Below, one piece after another: positions 20,501 through 28,200 of a stretch of 53,414 nucleotides of DNA. A program made the position numbers and the translations under genes. A model generated the notes under the pieces. It saw only the letters and a program-made list of their open reading frames with translations. It did not search any database and was not told the DNA's origin. The stretch spans positions 1 to 53,414 of the forward strand of contig JAILHI010000030.1 of the NCBI GenBank assembly GCA_024695865.1, given 5' to 3'. Origin of the DNA: Candidatus Gastranaerophilales bacterium (GTDB taxonomy: Bacteria; Cyanobacteriota; Vampirovibrionia; Gastranaerophilales; Gastranaerophilaceae). The stretch's first letter is position 1. Each line of letters opens with the position of its first letter.

Positions 20501-22070
20501 GAGCGGCGGAAAACTCGTCTTTAACGATTTGGTTGTAGATAATGCTTCTGAAGCAACTTTGACATCTGTTTCCGCAAATGCTCAAAATGTCTTTGTTCGT
20601 GAAAATTCTGTCTTGAACTTAAATCACGAACAAGAGATGAATGTTGCCAAAGATTTAATTCTGAAAAATTCAACCATTAACTTAGGCAGCGGAAACTTAA
20701 CAATCGGCGGCAATTTCACAATGGGTTCAACCGTTAATATGATGAACGGTGCGTTTAACCAGCAGTATGTCGGCGGCAATATGACACTGACAGGCAACAG
20801 CGACTATAAGGTTGATATTGACCCCATGTTCGGATTGTCGGATAGAGTAGTAGTTGTTGGTAATTTGGCTTCAGATACACCCGGCACAACAAGAACTTTG
20901 AATATTTCGGAATACAATCTGATAACAGAACCGCAGGCTGAAATATCCGCTTACAAGATATTTGATGTTCAGGGAACGATATCTGATGTAGAATTTACAA
21001 CTTCAAACAATATGGTAACAACACCTGTTGCAAACTACATCTTCTCACCTGCGGGTAATACAGGTACATATTCATTGATACGTACGGGATATACACCGAC
21101 GGCTATGGCATCTTCGGCGGCAGTACAAATAGGCGGATTTTTAACACAAGTCCAGACTTATGATGAAGCACTTGCAAGTGTCGATTCGGTTATGGTTCTC
21201 CCGACGGCATACGGATATTACGGTAACAAATATGCAAGCAGTGCTCAGGATGAAGCATTTGTATATTCTCCGTACTATATCCCCGAACTCGACAAAGGAA
21301 TGTGGTTCAGACCCTACGGTAACTTTGAAAAAGTTGATTTGCAGGATGGCCCCAGAGTTTCAAATCAGACTTACGGTGCTTTAATTGGTGCTGATACTGC
21401 TTTGACAGAATTAGGCAAAGACTTTAAAGGAACCTTGGGCGGATACATCGGTTATACCGGTTCTCATCAATCCTTTGACGGTGTTTCAGGATGCCAAAAC
21501 GGTGGTGTAGTCGGTTTAACAGGTGCTTTGTATAAAGGCGGCTTCTTCACGGGCTTAACGATTAACGCTGACCCGTCCTTCAGTAATATGTCAACACCGA
21601 ACGGCAAAAATGATTTCTTTATGCTGTCAGCCGGTGTTGCTTCAAAGACAGGTTATAACTGGGAACTTGGAAGAGGCAGATTCATTATCCAGCCGAGTTG
21701 GTTAATGTCATATACCTTTGTTAATGCCTTCAATCCTCCGGATATTGCAGGAAGACCTGTTGATTCACAGGCTCTGCACGCAGTACAACTTGTTCCCGGC
21801 TTGAAACTGATGGCAAATCTTCCTTACGGATGGCAGCCGTACTTGTTAGTTGACTTCAGATTAAATCTCGGTGATAAAACTCACTTCAAAATCAGCAATT
21901 CTTCAATACCTGATACTTACGTAAAATCTTACATAGAATACGGTTTAGGTATGCAGAAACGCTGGGGTGATAAATTTACCGGATTTGGTCAGTTCCTTGC
22001 AAGAAACGGCGGCAGAAACGGTGTTGGTGTAAACTTAGGCTTACGCTGGGCTGTCGGTCAGGGTAGATAA
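5595..22070 (+). CDS. Giant autotransporter adhesin (5491 residues)
   Basis: A Sec signal peptide (MNLKKFAGYLLAVLTLCSPS, cleavage near AEA) is followed by an almost Cys-free passenger and a C-terminal beta-barrel. The passenger has three zones. Residues about 150-2500 are modules carrying [GS]xYTQ/YSQ and VTLSGDI..G..I.AG strands. Residues about 3100-4255 hold roughly 30 GGAIYN/GGGIYN motifs, often paired with FxxN, as in chlamydial polymorphic membrane proteins. Residues 4255-5230 are autotransporter-associated strand repeats (SGFSGDYNQDGGLVEF). The barrel (about 5233-5491) opens with GMWFRPYGNFEKV and ends LRWAVGQGR. By family knowledge the barrel inserts in the outer membrane and the beta-helical passenger is displayed outside, typically for adhesion. 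An AAGG site precedes the ATG. The ligand is unknown. Confidence 0.9.
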   Translation: MNLKKFAGYLLAVLTLCSPSTTVAEATDVEVILNDDNLSYPAETFTGSGNSIHSNGDHQYTLGGGDLTLDDGSTMTIYDVNVTNNIISGTANLLLGTGAVNGTTLGSITGTATITLQGAKNITFTQAVAAKALTMSNTATVALQNNLTLTGGAYSQSSGTVDLSAGKTISANSINTTGGTVNLGNGATLTTTGTGNIAIANTTVTNGGNTSITAGGAYSQTGNSSNVSVANLSAGGNVTLSGGQTTVANDITGGVVNITNTTSASNIGTTSKKVTSYTQGTGADVTLSGDINSTGAVQINGGDLTAANIKTGGAYSQAATTTVNANSIAAEGNVTLTGGQTTVTNDITGAVVNITNTTSAVNIGTTSKKVTSYTQDTGSNVTLSGEINSTGDVQIKAGSLGAAGIKSANGAYTQNTTTTVDISGGNLETKNGITVSNGSLKAHNLTATAGGYSQTTGGKVTATGDLDVTGNVTLAGGETAVTGNIKGGVITITNKTSADNIGLSGSAVTSYTQNTGADVTLTGDINSAGDIKLTKGKFSGKNLKSTAGKYTQETTEAVTLTGGSIDAYDDVTISAGDLSAVNITSANGKYEQTTGGTVSLTGDLTTKGNITLTSGTTSVRDILSTNSGALSVSNGLTARNIGTSGSKIASYTQNAGAVASFTGAMYSAGDVTINAGTLTAGDINAGGIYSQVAGTSVTVAPNKSISAASVNTTGGTLNLGNGSSLNSSTGAISFKDTTVKDDSNNASVSAANGYTQSGSSDIKVKNLSTTAGDVVLSGGTLQAGTVTSAGKFTQTTNNTVTVSGDLNAGDKVSLSAGQTQVTGDIKTSGAVEIANTASAKNIGAAGSKVASYTQNTGAGVNLTGDIYSGGTVAVNAGTLSAKNINADGAYTQAGGTVNIDANKGISAASVTTMGGTINLGNTSFINSTTGAISLKDTTVTDASNSSSINAANGYSQSGSSDIKIKTLSTTAGDVAISGGTLQAGSVTSAGKYTQTTNNTIAITGDLTAGDKITLTSGKTQVTGDIKTSGAVEISNETNARHIGLPASKITTYTQNTGANVNLSGDINTSGNVAINGGMLSANNVSSGGVYSQAADSTVGINANKTLSAASVNTTGGTINLGNGSSFKSTTGDMVLSGMTINGGNASITSAGAYTQSGTGTINIGSLSTTSTSTGDVAINGGTLNVGTLTSKKDLTVSGSSTSLVTSGKTTVTGTLSQSGGTITSAASDIDAGTISLTGGSLNIGSENEGAKLRSTSGDITIGNVSINADVGNKGTIESANGYVQNNSGAKVKIKKLLAKTASITGGTLNANNIGESTEALTSYEQTSGAKVTTTDLYANTVNIDGAATSLSATNVSSTTGTTIKAGTVNIGSDLSTGTLSVQGGSLDAGNVTATGNVSLTGGVTSVTHDLLSSGTVGITNAVLNAANIGSNSKRIASYSQGTGASVTLTGSLYSTGDVAVNSGSLSLGDINSSNGVYSQGAGSLVTIADGKKITAQSVNTTGGQLNLGTDSLLTSSVGAISLADTIVNGSAGTIVANGAYSQSGASSVEVSSLKTNSTTTGDITINGGSLNVGKLTSAKDLTVSGGTVTTSDVTNVTGTLSQTGGTINSASSNINAGTVNLSGGDLNIGSVNTGATIKSTGNFTVSGTATINKGGSKSGVIDAAAYTQTGADNKVYLNKLLASSGANISNGTLSVNYLGDSANKAQSYTQTGGDVTIGNLYTINDVLLSGGKLTLDTYVDVGGDFTVSGAGTQFVNNITNPDNFKVAGTFNQGEGTVVIIGNGKTMTVGSYDVGTNAALYLMQNASINTTKKFSVTGGTVSDEYGEGNGTGLVSAGEQYLQTAGTVTVNKITANTNNGQVNLQGGTLTANSVGASDAKVYKFSQTGGTSTITDVYAANTDIKNMATKVSGITNITTDNYTQQDVEVELNNLTAGNVSLSKTTRDTILTVNKTMSTTGTMTIDNSTLNIVEKLLGANSRMNVQNGGTLSLTNNAAVNLNELYVTNSTINLGSNAAVTGNDLVFTDAEIKMGDKAKLSGGINLWNTTSINQTSQNKYGIIESTGYYNQATSGKVYLDQIFATGVTVDNSELHVNDIGTTASKINSYNQKNGANVDADKIFATGNVTVTGGNLTVNAIGSSGHKVDSYDQKDDVVQVNIGSGGIYATHGVQVNAGKLVANGDINSETYVQSAEADVDLKAGKKINAKSIAIEDSSKLSLGDNSQIVSTEKVDVTGSAKITDANNSATIDITGNYTQNGLNTDVAVKDLKATGNVNVQSGKLTVSNIGLATAKVQNYLQGTVSASPVVQADYIYLSKSATVDNGSLTVNKLLQADDTVNIFGGSIDVKEKLTANNVYQEAGTLTLSDDASVTASNYMTFTKTGKVVLGNNSELVVDGGTGSITVNNGGSINKASAAKTGTIQASAVYTQADNTTSVYTNKILAPTVNVYGGSLNANSIGSSDNYATAYNQSITDTGVTDVNVENIYALTSTITGGNFTLGQNSPSSVFSSTHYLLNGGTINLYNTTFKAPSSADETTTKVDINGAVLNVYGDNTIGLYDTSKNIYSATIGTGKDTEINIGNGDASTDVLNLDAGAGNFIIGQYAKTTVDTDGILNLTSAKGNITFEDNSTITNRGQINIYGGFDDKKVELANINTDISSQGAISNFGGNAVVKKNIYTQTYEQTAGSTTVASNAQLTSSSTGDGVTISGGSLVLNGAGAKVSVENGTFKTQNEGTSINITNGGTETAITAKTISIDKTGITADKGSDFVLSTGGVEGGSIAVSNSTIDAKEGSAITIETENATATISNSTLTSDGDKSNLAIQGGTTITNTQLETKNNGGISLDTTNGNITLNADTAIKNAGQIIITGDSNIATINSVINSDGSKVGLIEKTEGNKLIFGTTVNAGAINLTAGTTEANGNINLSGNFVVEGNTQDEKMATFELTSGNTLQSDESVILGSLTNYAYTDVILDNGSKIIAKNVSVNSGLDMTKATIQANENVTIGQKADITVKHYAGDGDNVTKSTIQGTNIYLSGGANITVKEKARLEYIGNIISDDTHYTIEKGATWDINSGTYTNSYYEELPGGGMLTNAGDVFLSNNVNFQNSKAKYNGGAVYNTGNLRAKYNAEVGLWADNTSFVGNKAGYSDTGIGDAANGGALYNGIAGDETNGAVLLGDTTTFAGNVASGSGGGLYNVSGDGTNANAVKIGKNSVFDQNVSKSNGGAIFAGGTGTVEVGESTTFSRNLAGFANPSEFSNATFAQPSYLAALSDGGAIAVESNAKIFLGHRASFTSNASSKNGGAIANAGTIYFNRYTDNDGNIKYNSSTEDKAYFAGNGIYSSSGNIVRTAKGGAIYNTGNFVTVKEDGSEYNGLYKIYFGGDDKNKDGNTAVKGGAIYNKLADDATLAITKSTFKNNYAEEENGGDGGAIYNESGIVQIQQDTQFLLNTANQDGGAIYNAGTLVMDEGTAIGDYENGNIAKRGGGVYNTSTLTINATKDNKVQFIANAARQAGGALYNDSPNVSNLQYVDFISNNAGDDKSLLEGKGGAIYNAQGTINISNSNIRDNFVSYNESQGGGIYNANGATINLGEKSVVFNNDANGTDINKKIYAKGGGIYNAGTLNVTDAGVAIQKNKTDGFGGGIYNSGTVNLANGAVIGGTKDEYNQEGNATAGNIALRGGGIYNDNGTLTFGDSTYFIGNESNLSGGGLHYKGADLATDGTVFYQNKAIGLDEEKGYGGGLYNDAASTGVVTVKNSTFIGNGADVGAAIYNAGQMYIDKEDNDSTMSFSGGTNYFKGNVVGSAIGNEGTLELAPTFEFGHKPNSITPNAGAIANIGAGVVNAHATNDDETKMLYPSLYIHNVGNVEGNGYGVVNGAALYLGYKNDGETANDGTATINTTDFVNDVETLYEDTISSAYFEENTGVKGGAIYKDTKTDLVIQQPNKYFVNNGVQTKAMFDSNIAATTEKDAQNNNLAAGGAIYNAGKDADNLSRILIKDSADFWKNGTTGKGGAIYNGANGLVEFAGGYHFGKDTSGYSNTAEEGGGAIANEGYLNFRIDPATNRSVYFTYQGGDSNVKRVNDTNKYYSDKGGALYISGKGTVATFEGNTGHTGLLNAVFTHNEAKNGGALYVDRQSEYVLTVTNTSFSGNRGYLNGGAIYNDGEIHLNVSEFDDNVFTGNQAGNEFSSLDNNGKGGAIYNSNVMKIKRDNDPDDSKNKIFVSNRAIGPNGSGGAIYNTSEMEIDGDIAFVNNEATAQGGAITNAGSLTLHLSRIVNYLTGPKEESADIIFSQNTAQTGSAIYMAGGDLTIDRGGMIGTNSGGTLTFADADPEEGTIAQTIAGQGKIIIKGGHVNFFSDASGFKGAYQQRDGIVTVKNKFLNIEDSSLRAVTGGTIILDQGAQLSSDQLLVSNIEEESNNSAKIIFNANDKAKLTDLTALYDNSTTFNTFTYTNTDDMTEHKIALRAADVEINDTALIDKNATIGNAKNKYMVRNLTLSNGAKLDAGITVYGGETIADVGASLIMNEGAESTENASVTLKGFKSDFIIDNDNTDLTLSDIKNDGSGYGNNFRKTGDGDVTIVGDASGFSGDYNQDGGLVEFTNGSKFFSKYATTQVQSGELRIAKDVEFEPGSVINFTGADGTFSTEKTSNVDLTGATAVIQLPDDDVTVNMAKGTSLDVSGNSTVTATMDEVIIGNANQKVNSLTLGDSEVTVNPTTKFILQNDEGTPGKGGVLGFGDNVTFKDTDGNIVVPTVQLKDNTQLKLTNKNDSEFGATIQNVDNAGTPVTTWAETNGDIVKENPGKVTLSGDISDFHGTLVVKNGEIATKDSKFANDIKYDLSQLEPNAKATVSNVSQNDDMVLLGGIKPEDASSPVEVNVYNTRGSISVRNSADTADGDVVLPVASKGVITTAGNFTANNVDVLAASEFSLAAQGNAVVPGTINVKNVNVDTSKLTMTAKSDINAANINVDKTSTASVTSGGKLVFNDLVVDNASEATLTSVSANAQNVFVRENSVLNLNHEQEMNVAKDLILKNSTINLGSGNLTIGGNFTMGSTVNMMNGAFNQQYVGGNMTLTGNSDYKVDIDPMFGLSDRVVVVGNLASDTPGTTRTLNISEYNLITEPQAEISAYKIFDVQGTISDVEFTTSNNMVTTPVANYIFSPAGNTGTYSLIRTGYTPTAMASSAAVQIGGFLTQVQTYDEALASVDSVMVLPTAYGYYGNKYASSAQDEAFVYSPYYIPELDKGMWFRPYGNFEKVDLQDGPRVSNQTYGALIGADTALTELGKDFKGTLGGYIGYTGSHQSFDGVSGCQNGGVVGLTGALYKGGFFTGLTINADPSFSNMSTPNGKNDFFMLSAGVASKTGYNWELGRGRFIIQPSWLMSYTFVNAFNPPDIAGRPVDSQALHAVQLVPGLKLMANLPYGWQPYLLVDFRLNLGDKTHFKISNSSIPDTYVKSYIEYGLGMQKRWGDKFTGFGQFLARNGGRNGVGVNLGLRWAVGQGR
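6321..6896 (+). repeat. Tandem 288-bp coding repeat (two units)
   Basis: About 110 nt starting at 6321 (GGTCAAACAACGG...) recurs at 6609 with about a dozen differences, so the unit is 96 residues. Both encode the DITG..VNITNTTSA..NIGTTSKKVTSYTQ segment. Confidence 0.75.
7513..8714 (+). repeat. Tandem 600-bp coding repeat (two units)
   Basis: The segment TGDIKTSGAVEI at about 8060 recurs exactly 600 nt later at about 8660. Flanking blocks (TTGGT.NLGN, ANGY[TS]QSGSSDIK, LSTTAGDV, FTQTTNNT) keep the same 200-residue register. Confidence 0.8.
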
Positions 22071-22084
22071 TATATTAAATACAT

Positions 22085-22113
22085 GCAGAAAGCGGTTAAA
22101 TACCGCTTTTTGC
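22085..22113 (+). terminator. Terminator after the first autotransporter
   Basis: GCAGAAAGCGGT, loop TAAAT, ACCGCTTTTTGC: 12 bp with one G-U pair and five T in the 3' arm. Confidence 0.75.
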
Positions 22114-22155
22114 ATTTAACATTTTGTAATAATATAAGTTCTATATTTTTTGAGA

Positions 22156-22164
22156 TGTTATAAT
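22156..22164 (+). promoter_or_regulatory. Extended -10 promoter of the second autotransporter
   Basis: TGT-TATAAT, the same architecture as the promoter of the first adhesin gene. It indicates independent transcription after the intervening terminator. Confidence 0.65.
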
Positions 22165-22206
22165 AAGTTAACAAGTATTAATTTTTAGTAGAATTAAGGA
22201 TAAAAG

Positions 22207-25200
22207 ATGAAAAACAGTCATTCAAGAATAATCACGGCGGCTTTGGTTTGTTCGTTGTTAGGTTTTGCGGATGTTGCAAATGCGGTCGATGTTAATAATT
22301 ATGCGGGTTTGAGCGGTGCAATTACGGCAGGAAATCCCGTTAATTTGACAGGAGATGTTACAGATTTTTCGGCGGCTTTAACCATAAGTAAAAATGCTTA
22401 TAACTGTAATTTGACAGGTAATAATCACAGTATAGTCACGAATGCGGCAGTGCAAATGCTTACCGTAAACAATGGTAACGCACTCAATATGACCTATACA
22501 ACGTTGAAGGAAAAAGACGGTCTTGCAAATGCCGTAACTCTTATTTTAAACAACGGTACAACGACGGCGGAACACGGTGCGTTCTATAATGCGGGAAATG
22601 CCGCTTTAACTAACGTCGGTACAATGTCGCTGACATATTCTACCGTAAGTAATAACGCAAGCGGAACGGTCGGCGGCGGTATTAATAACTCAGGCAAACT
22701 TACATTAACCGAAACATCTTTTACCAAAAATACAGCAACCTATAATGGTGGTGCTATCTACAATTCTTATGATGCAGAAGGTGACCCTGTTATCATTTCG
22801 GGTTCATCATTCGGCGACGGGACGGAAGTAAACGCAAACTCTGCGGCAATGGGTGGTGCGATTTATAACACGGGAAAAGTTACCGTAAGAAGCCATGATG
22901 AAAAGAATACCAATTTTAATTACAACAAAGCAACAACAAGCGGTGGTGCGGTTTATAACACAAGTTCAGGTGAAGTAATTTTTGAAAACAATACATCGTT
23001 CGTAAATAACACTGCTCAAACAGGCGGTGCCGTTTATAACGCAGGAAACGTAACTTCCACAAGAAATACTTTCGATAATAACTATGCATCCGAAAACGGT
23101 GGTGCTGTTTATAATATCGGAACGGCAGCATTTACTAACGGCACTTTCACAAAAAACACTGCGGCAACAAGCGGCGGTGCGATTTACAACAAGAGTGAAG
23201 ATAAAACTTTAAGTTTGAATACCACCACCTTCGGTAACGGCGGCGCATCGGGAAGCAACTCAGCTGAAAACGGCGGTGCTGTTTATAATTCATCGGGTAC
23301 ATTGAGTGTTATTAATTCTACATTTAATTACAACGAAGCAACGGCAGGCGGCGGTGCGATTTACAATGCGGCAGGTACTTTGCAGTCTGATGCAAACACC
23401 TCATATAAATTAAACAGAGCAAACAACGGCGGTGCGATTTATAACGGTGAAAATGCGGTTTCCGCAACGATTACGGGAAGCACCTTTACTAAAAACACTG
23501 CAACGGTCGGCGGTGGTGCCGTTTACAACGCATCTGTTAATTCAGTAATGACTTTAGACGGAGCACTTTTCGGTGACGGAACCGAAGCAAATGCAAACAC
23601 TGCAGCAAGAGGCGGTGCCGTTTATAACACGGGTAAATTAAATTCCAACAGTACGACAACTTATAATTACAACAAAGCAACAACAAGCGGCGGTGCTATC
23701 TATAACGCAGAAGGCGCTCAGGAATCCACGGTCAGCAGCAGATTTGCAAAAAACGATGCGGCAACAAGCGGCGGTGCTATCTACAACGCTTCAACAAATA
23801 ATAATTTAATATTAAGCGGTGCTCAATTCGGTGACGGAACCGACGATAATGCAAACACTTCAACAAACGGCGGTGCTGTTTATAACACGGGTAAATTAGT
23901 TGTTAATAACAGTACGGTATTTACAAACAACAAGGCAACGACGGCAGGTGGTGCTGTTTACAACGCAGGAACCTTCACCTCGGCTGCCGAATCTCAATAT
24001 GTATTAAACACGGCAGTAAGCGGCGGTGCTATCTATAACGCTGAAACAGCGAAAGAATCAACCGTAAGCGGCATACTTGCAAAGAACACTGCTACAAACG
24101 GCGGTGCCGTTTATAACGCTTCCGCTAACTATAATTTAATATTAAGCGGTACTCAATTCGGTGACGGAACAGAAGCGAATGCCAACACTGCAACAAGCGG
24201 CGGTGCCGTTTACAACACAGGAAAATTAACTTCCAACAACAATACAATATATGCTTATAACAAAGCAACGAGCGGCGGTGCAGTTTATAACGCAGGAACT
24301 CTGACGTCAGAGGAAGCAACTACATATACGTTGAACTCGGCAGTAAGCGGCGGTGCCATTTATAACGCTGCAAACGCAAAAGAATCAACTGTAAACGGAA
24401 CGTTTACAAAGAACTCTGCAACGAGCGGCGGTGCGGTTTATAACGCTTCAACGACAAATAATTTAATATTGAGCGGCGCTAAATTCGGTGACGGTACAAA
24501 CGCAAATGCCAACACTGCAACAAGCGGTGGTGCTGTTTACAACGCAGGAAAATTAAACGTAAATAACAATACTTCATTTAATTATAACACTGCAACAAAC
24601 GGCGGTGCGGTTTATAACGATGAAAACGCTTTGGCTTCAACCATCGGGCCTGCAACGTTTACAAAGAACACTGCAACGAGCGGCGGTGCTTTGTATAATG
24701 CCGCAACGGCAAATGCTTTATTGCTTGATGATGCCGCCTTTGGTGACGGAACGGAAGCAAATGCAAACACGGCCGTAAATGGCGGTGCTGTTTATAACAC
24801 AGGTCTTTTAGTTACCGGAGATACAACTTTCAACTATAACAAAGCCGTAACTGCTGAAGAAGGTGTTGATACAAAGGGCGGTGCGATTTACAACGCAGGA
24901 ACCTTGACTTCAGGTGCAGGAACAACGTATATTTCAAACACTGCAAAACAGGGCGGTGCGATTTATAACATCGAAACTGCCGCAGAATCTTCTATCGTAG
25001 GCAGTACGTTTACAAAGAACTCTGCAACCGATGTCGGCGGTGCTATTGTTAACGATGCCGCAAACTTGTTGACTATCGACAGTTCAACCTTCGGTGACGG
25101 AACAGAGGCAAATGCAAACACGGCAGTATATGGCGGTGCTATCTACAACACAGGCAAATTAAAGACTCAAAACGGAACAAACTTTAATTACAACAAGGCT

Positions 25201-28200
25201 GATGTCGGCGGTGCCATTGTTAACGCAACTGCGGGTACTTTGACATCTGACCAAACCACTTATTCAAAAAACACTGCTTCAACAAGCGGCGGCGCAGTTT
25301 ATAACTTAGGTAAAATCAATTCAACAAATTCAACTTATAGTTCAAATACGGCAACGGCTAATTACGGCGGTGCAATTGCAAACTATGCAAAAACCGAAAA
25401 AGTAACTTTATCGGGTGATACTTTCGAGAACAACACTGCTATTGCAGGCGGTGCAGTCTTTAACATGGAAGATGCACAACTTGAATCAACCAACGTTACT
25501 TATTCGAACAACACTGCAAAACAGGGCGGTGCAATCTTCAATTACGGACGTAAGGACGAAGAATCAGGCGATTACTTCTACGGTACGACAACCATAACAG
25601 GCGGTAACTTTACAAGCAACAAAGCCTTGAACGGCGGCGCAGGCGGTGCCGTTTACAACAACGGTTTGTTAACTTCCGAAAATGTTACATATACTTCCAA
25701 TTTGGCAGTAAAAAGCGAAGACGGTGCTACTCCCGGACGAGGCGGTGCCGTTTATAACGACTTAAATGCGCAGGCTTCCACTATTAAGGGCGGTTCCTTT
25801 GTCGGAAACCAGGCATCCAGTGCCGGCGGTGCTATTTTCAATACCGCTGAAAATGCTCTCGTAATCGATGGTGTAACCTTCGGTGACGGTACAAATGCAA
25901 ATGCTAACATGTCTGTCAACGGTGGTGCCATTTATAATGACAACAAAATGACAATCAAAGGAAACACTGATTTTAACGGAAACATCGCTATCGAAAACGG
26001 TGGTGCTATCTATAACAACTACGTTTTGAATATTACCCCCGCAGAAAGCGAAACGGTTCTTTTCAGAGGAAACCTTTCAAATTACGATGCACAGGCCCAG
26101 ACAGCAGTTTCAAATGCTATCTATAACGTAGCGACAGTTACTTTGGACGGTGCAGGTGCCGTTACAACAAATGACTCCTTCGGCGGAACGGGTACACTTG
26201 CAAAAACAGGTACTGGTTCATTTAATATCACCGCAACAGAAACAAATAACCCTGTTGTAACGCAAGGTGTTATTAATGCTACCGCAGGTGTAATTAATGT
26301 TGACGGTTCCGCAGGTTCTGCAGGTGCAGGTTTACAGGGTACAACTTCCGTTACGTTGTCTGACACTATGACGTCTTTGAATTTAAAAGGAAAAGGTGCC
26401 GTAACAGGTAAAGATGTTACAGTTAACGTTCCTGTTGTTAAGGCGACTTCAACGGGCAACGTACTTGGCGGCGTTAATCTGAATGTTGCCGGTACCGAAG
26501 AAAAACCCGTTGTTGTAACAGTCGGTGACGGTGAAAATGACGGTTCTTTGGAAATCAGATCTTTAGCAACGGCTGAAGCCTTAGGTTCTGCAAATATTAA
26601 CAAATATACCGATATTACAGTTGCTACAAAGGGTGATTTACTTTTGAACCCCACAGGCGGAGATGTTATTTTTGAAGCCGAAAACGTAAACAATAAGGCT
26701 GTATATCTTGATTCCGATGCGGCTCTTACGATTACGGGTACAAATGTTAATTCGGCGGGCAGAGTTAAATTTAACGAAAACAAGATTGTTACCGCTGATA
26801 ACACTGCAAAATTCAATGTAACGGGTGGTGTAACACACGATATCAATACCGATTACAGTGATACTCAGGTTGTTTATACACAAAGCAACGGTTCGGTAGT
26901 TAATCTGAATAATACATTTTTTGACGCACAGGAAGGCAGTAAGGTTACAAGCGATGCTATCTTAAATCTTAATGAAGGTGCTGTTCTTGTAAATGATAAT
27001 CTAGTTATTGAAAACGGCGCCATAGGCATCAATCCCAATACTGTTTCCGAGTTCAGCGAATTAAAAGCAACTACCGACAACAGCAACATAAAATACGGCG
27101 ATAACTACATTAAACTTAATCAGGCGCATGTAATTCTGAATAACGGTACTTATATAAGTTCCGAAAATGCAGACCCCGTAACAGGAAAGGTTGAAATCGG
27201 AACGGGAACAAATGCTCTTAAAGCGTTAACAATTGTTGATACGGGTATTAAAGAAAATACCGATGTTAACTTAAAAGGCGGTACTCTTACTTTGCAAAAC
27301 ACTGCAGATTTGCCGTCAACAAACACAATTACAATTGATGAAAATTCAGTTTTGAATATTGCAAATTCGTCAGATGTTTACAATATTAAATCAACGCTTG
27401 TCGGAACAGGTACTATCAACAACGATAATACGACTTCCAACTTTATGGGCAACAGCGGCGGATTTACGGGTACATATAACCAAAACGGCGGAACAACGAG
27501 ATTTACAACGGGTTCAACCTACTTTGGCGAAGGTGTTAAACACAACATTACGAATGACGGTTCTTTAATCTTTGAAGAAGGTGTTAAATTCCTGAATGAA
27601 ACTACACCTGTTGTTTCAAATGTTGTAAATTCAAGTTTGACAGTAGCGACTGCGGGTTCAAAGAGTGATTTATCAACAGGTGTTTCAAAAGTTGACCCGA
27701 ACGGCGTTGTCAGTGTAAATCTTACAAATTCGGATTTATTGTTAAATAAATACACTGAAGTAACCAACTCAACGGCTAACGTTGCGATAGGTGATGATGG
27801 TACGGGAACACTGCCGATTAAGAACTTGTCAATGGGTAATACGCCTTATACGACAACGACAGACCTTGTTACTTATTCTCCGACGCAGGACGTTACTTTC
27901 AATGTTTACAATGCTAATGCGGCAGAAAACGTAGGAACGGTCACGGTTGGTGATAACTTTACGATTGAAAATCCTAATTCTTACGTAACGACTTTGAATA
28001 TGGGTCAAAATACACAATTAGTATTGAATGTTTCAGACAAAGGAAAACTCAATAAACGTGAATTGGGTATGAGTGTCGGAACACAGCAAACTGCTTATGC
28101 TGCAAACAATGCAACAATTACCAAAACAGGTAACGGAAAAGTTTACCTTTCGGGAGATAACAGCAACTTCCACGGTAATATTGATATCAGAAACGGTGAA

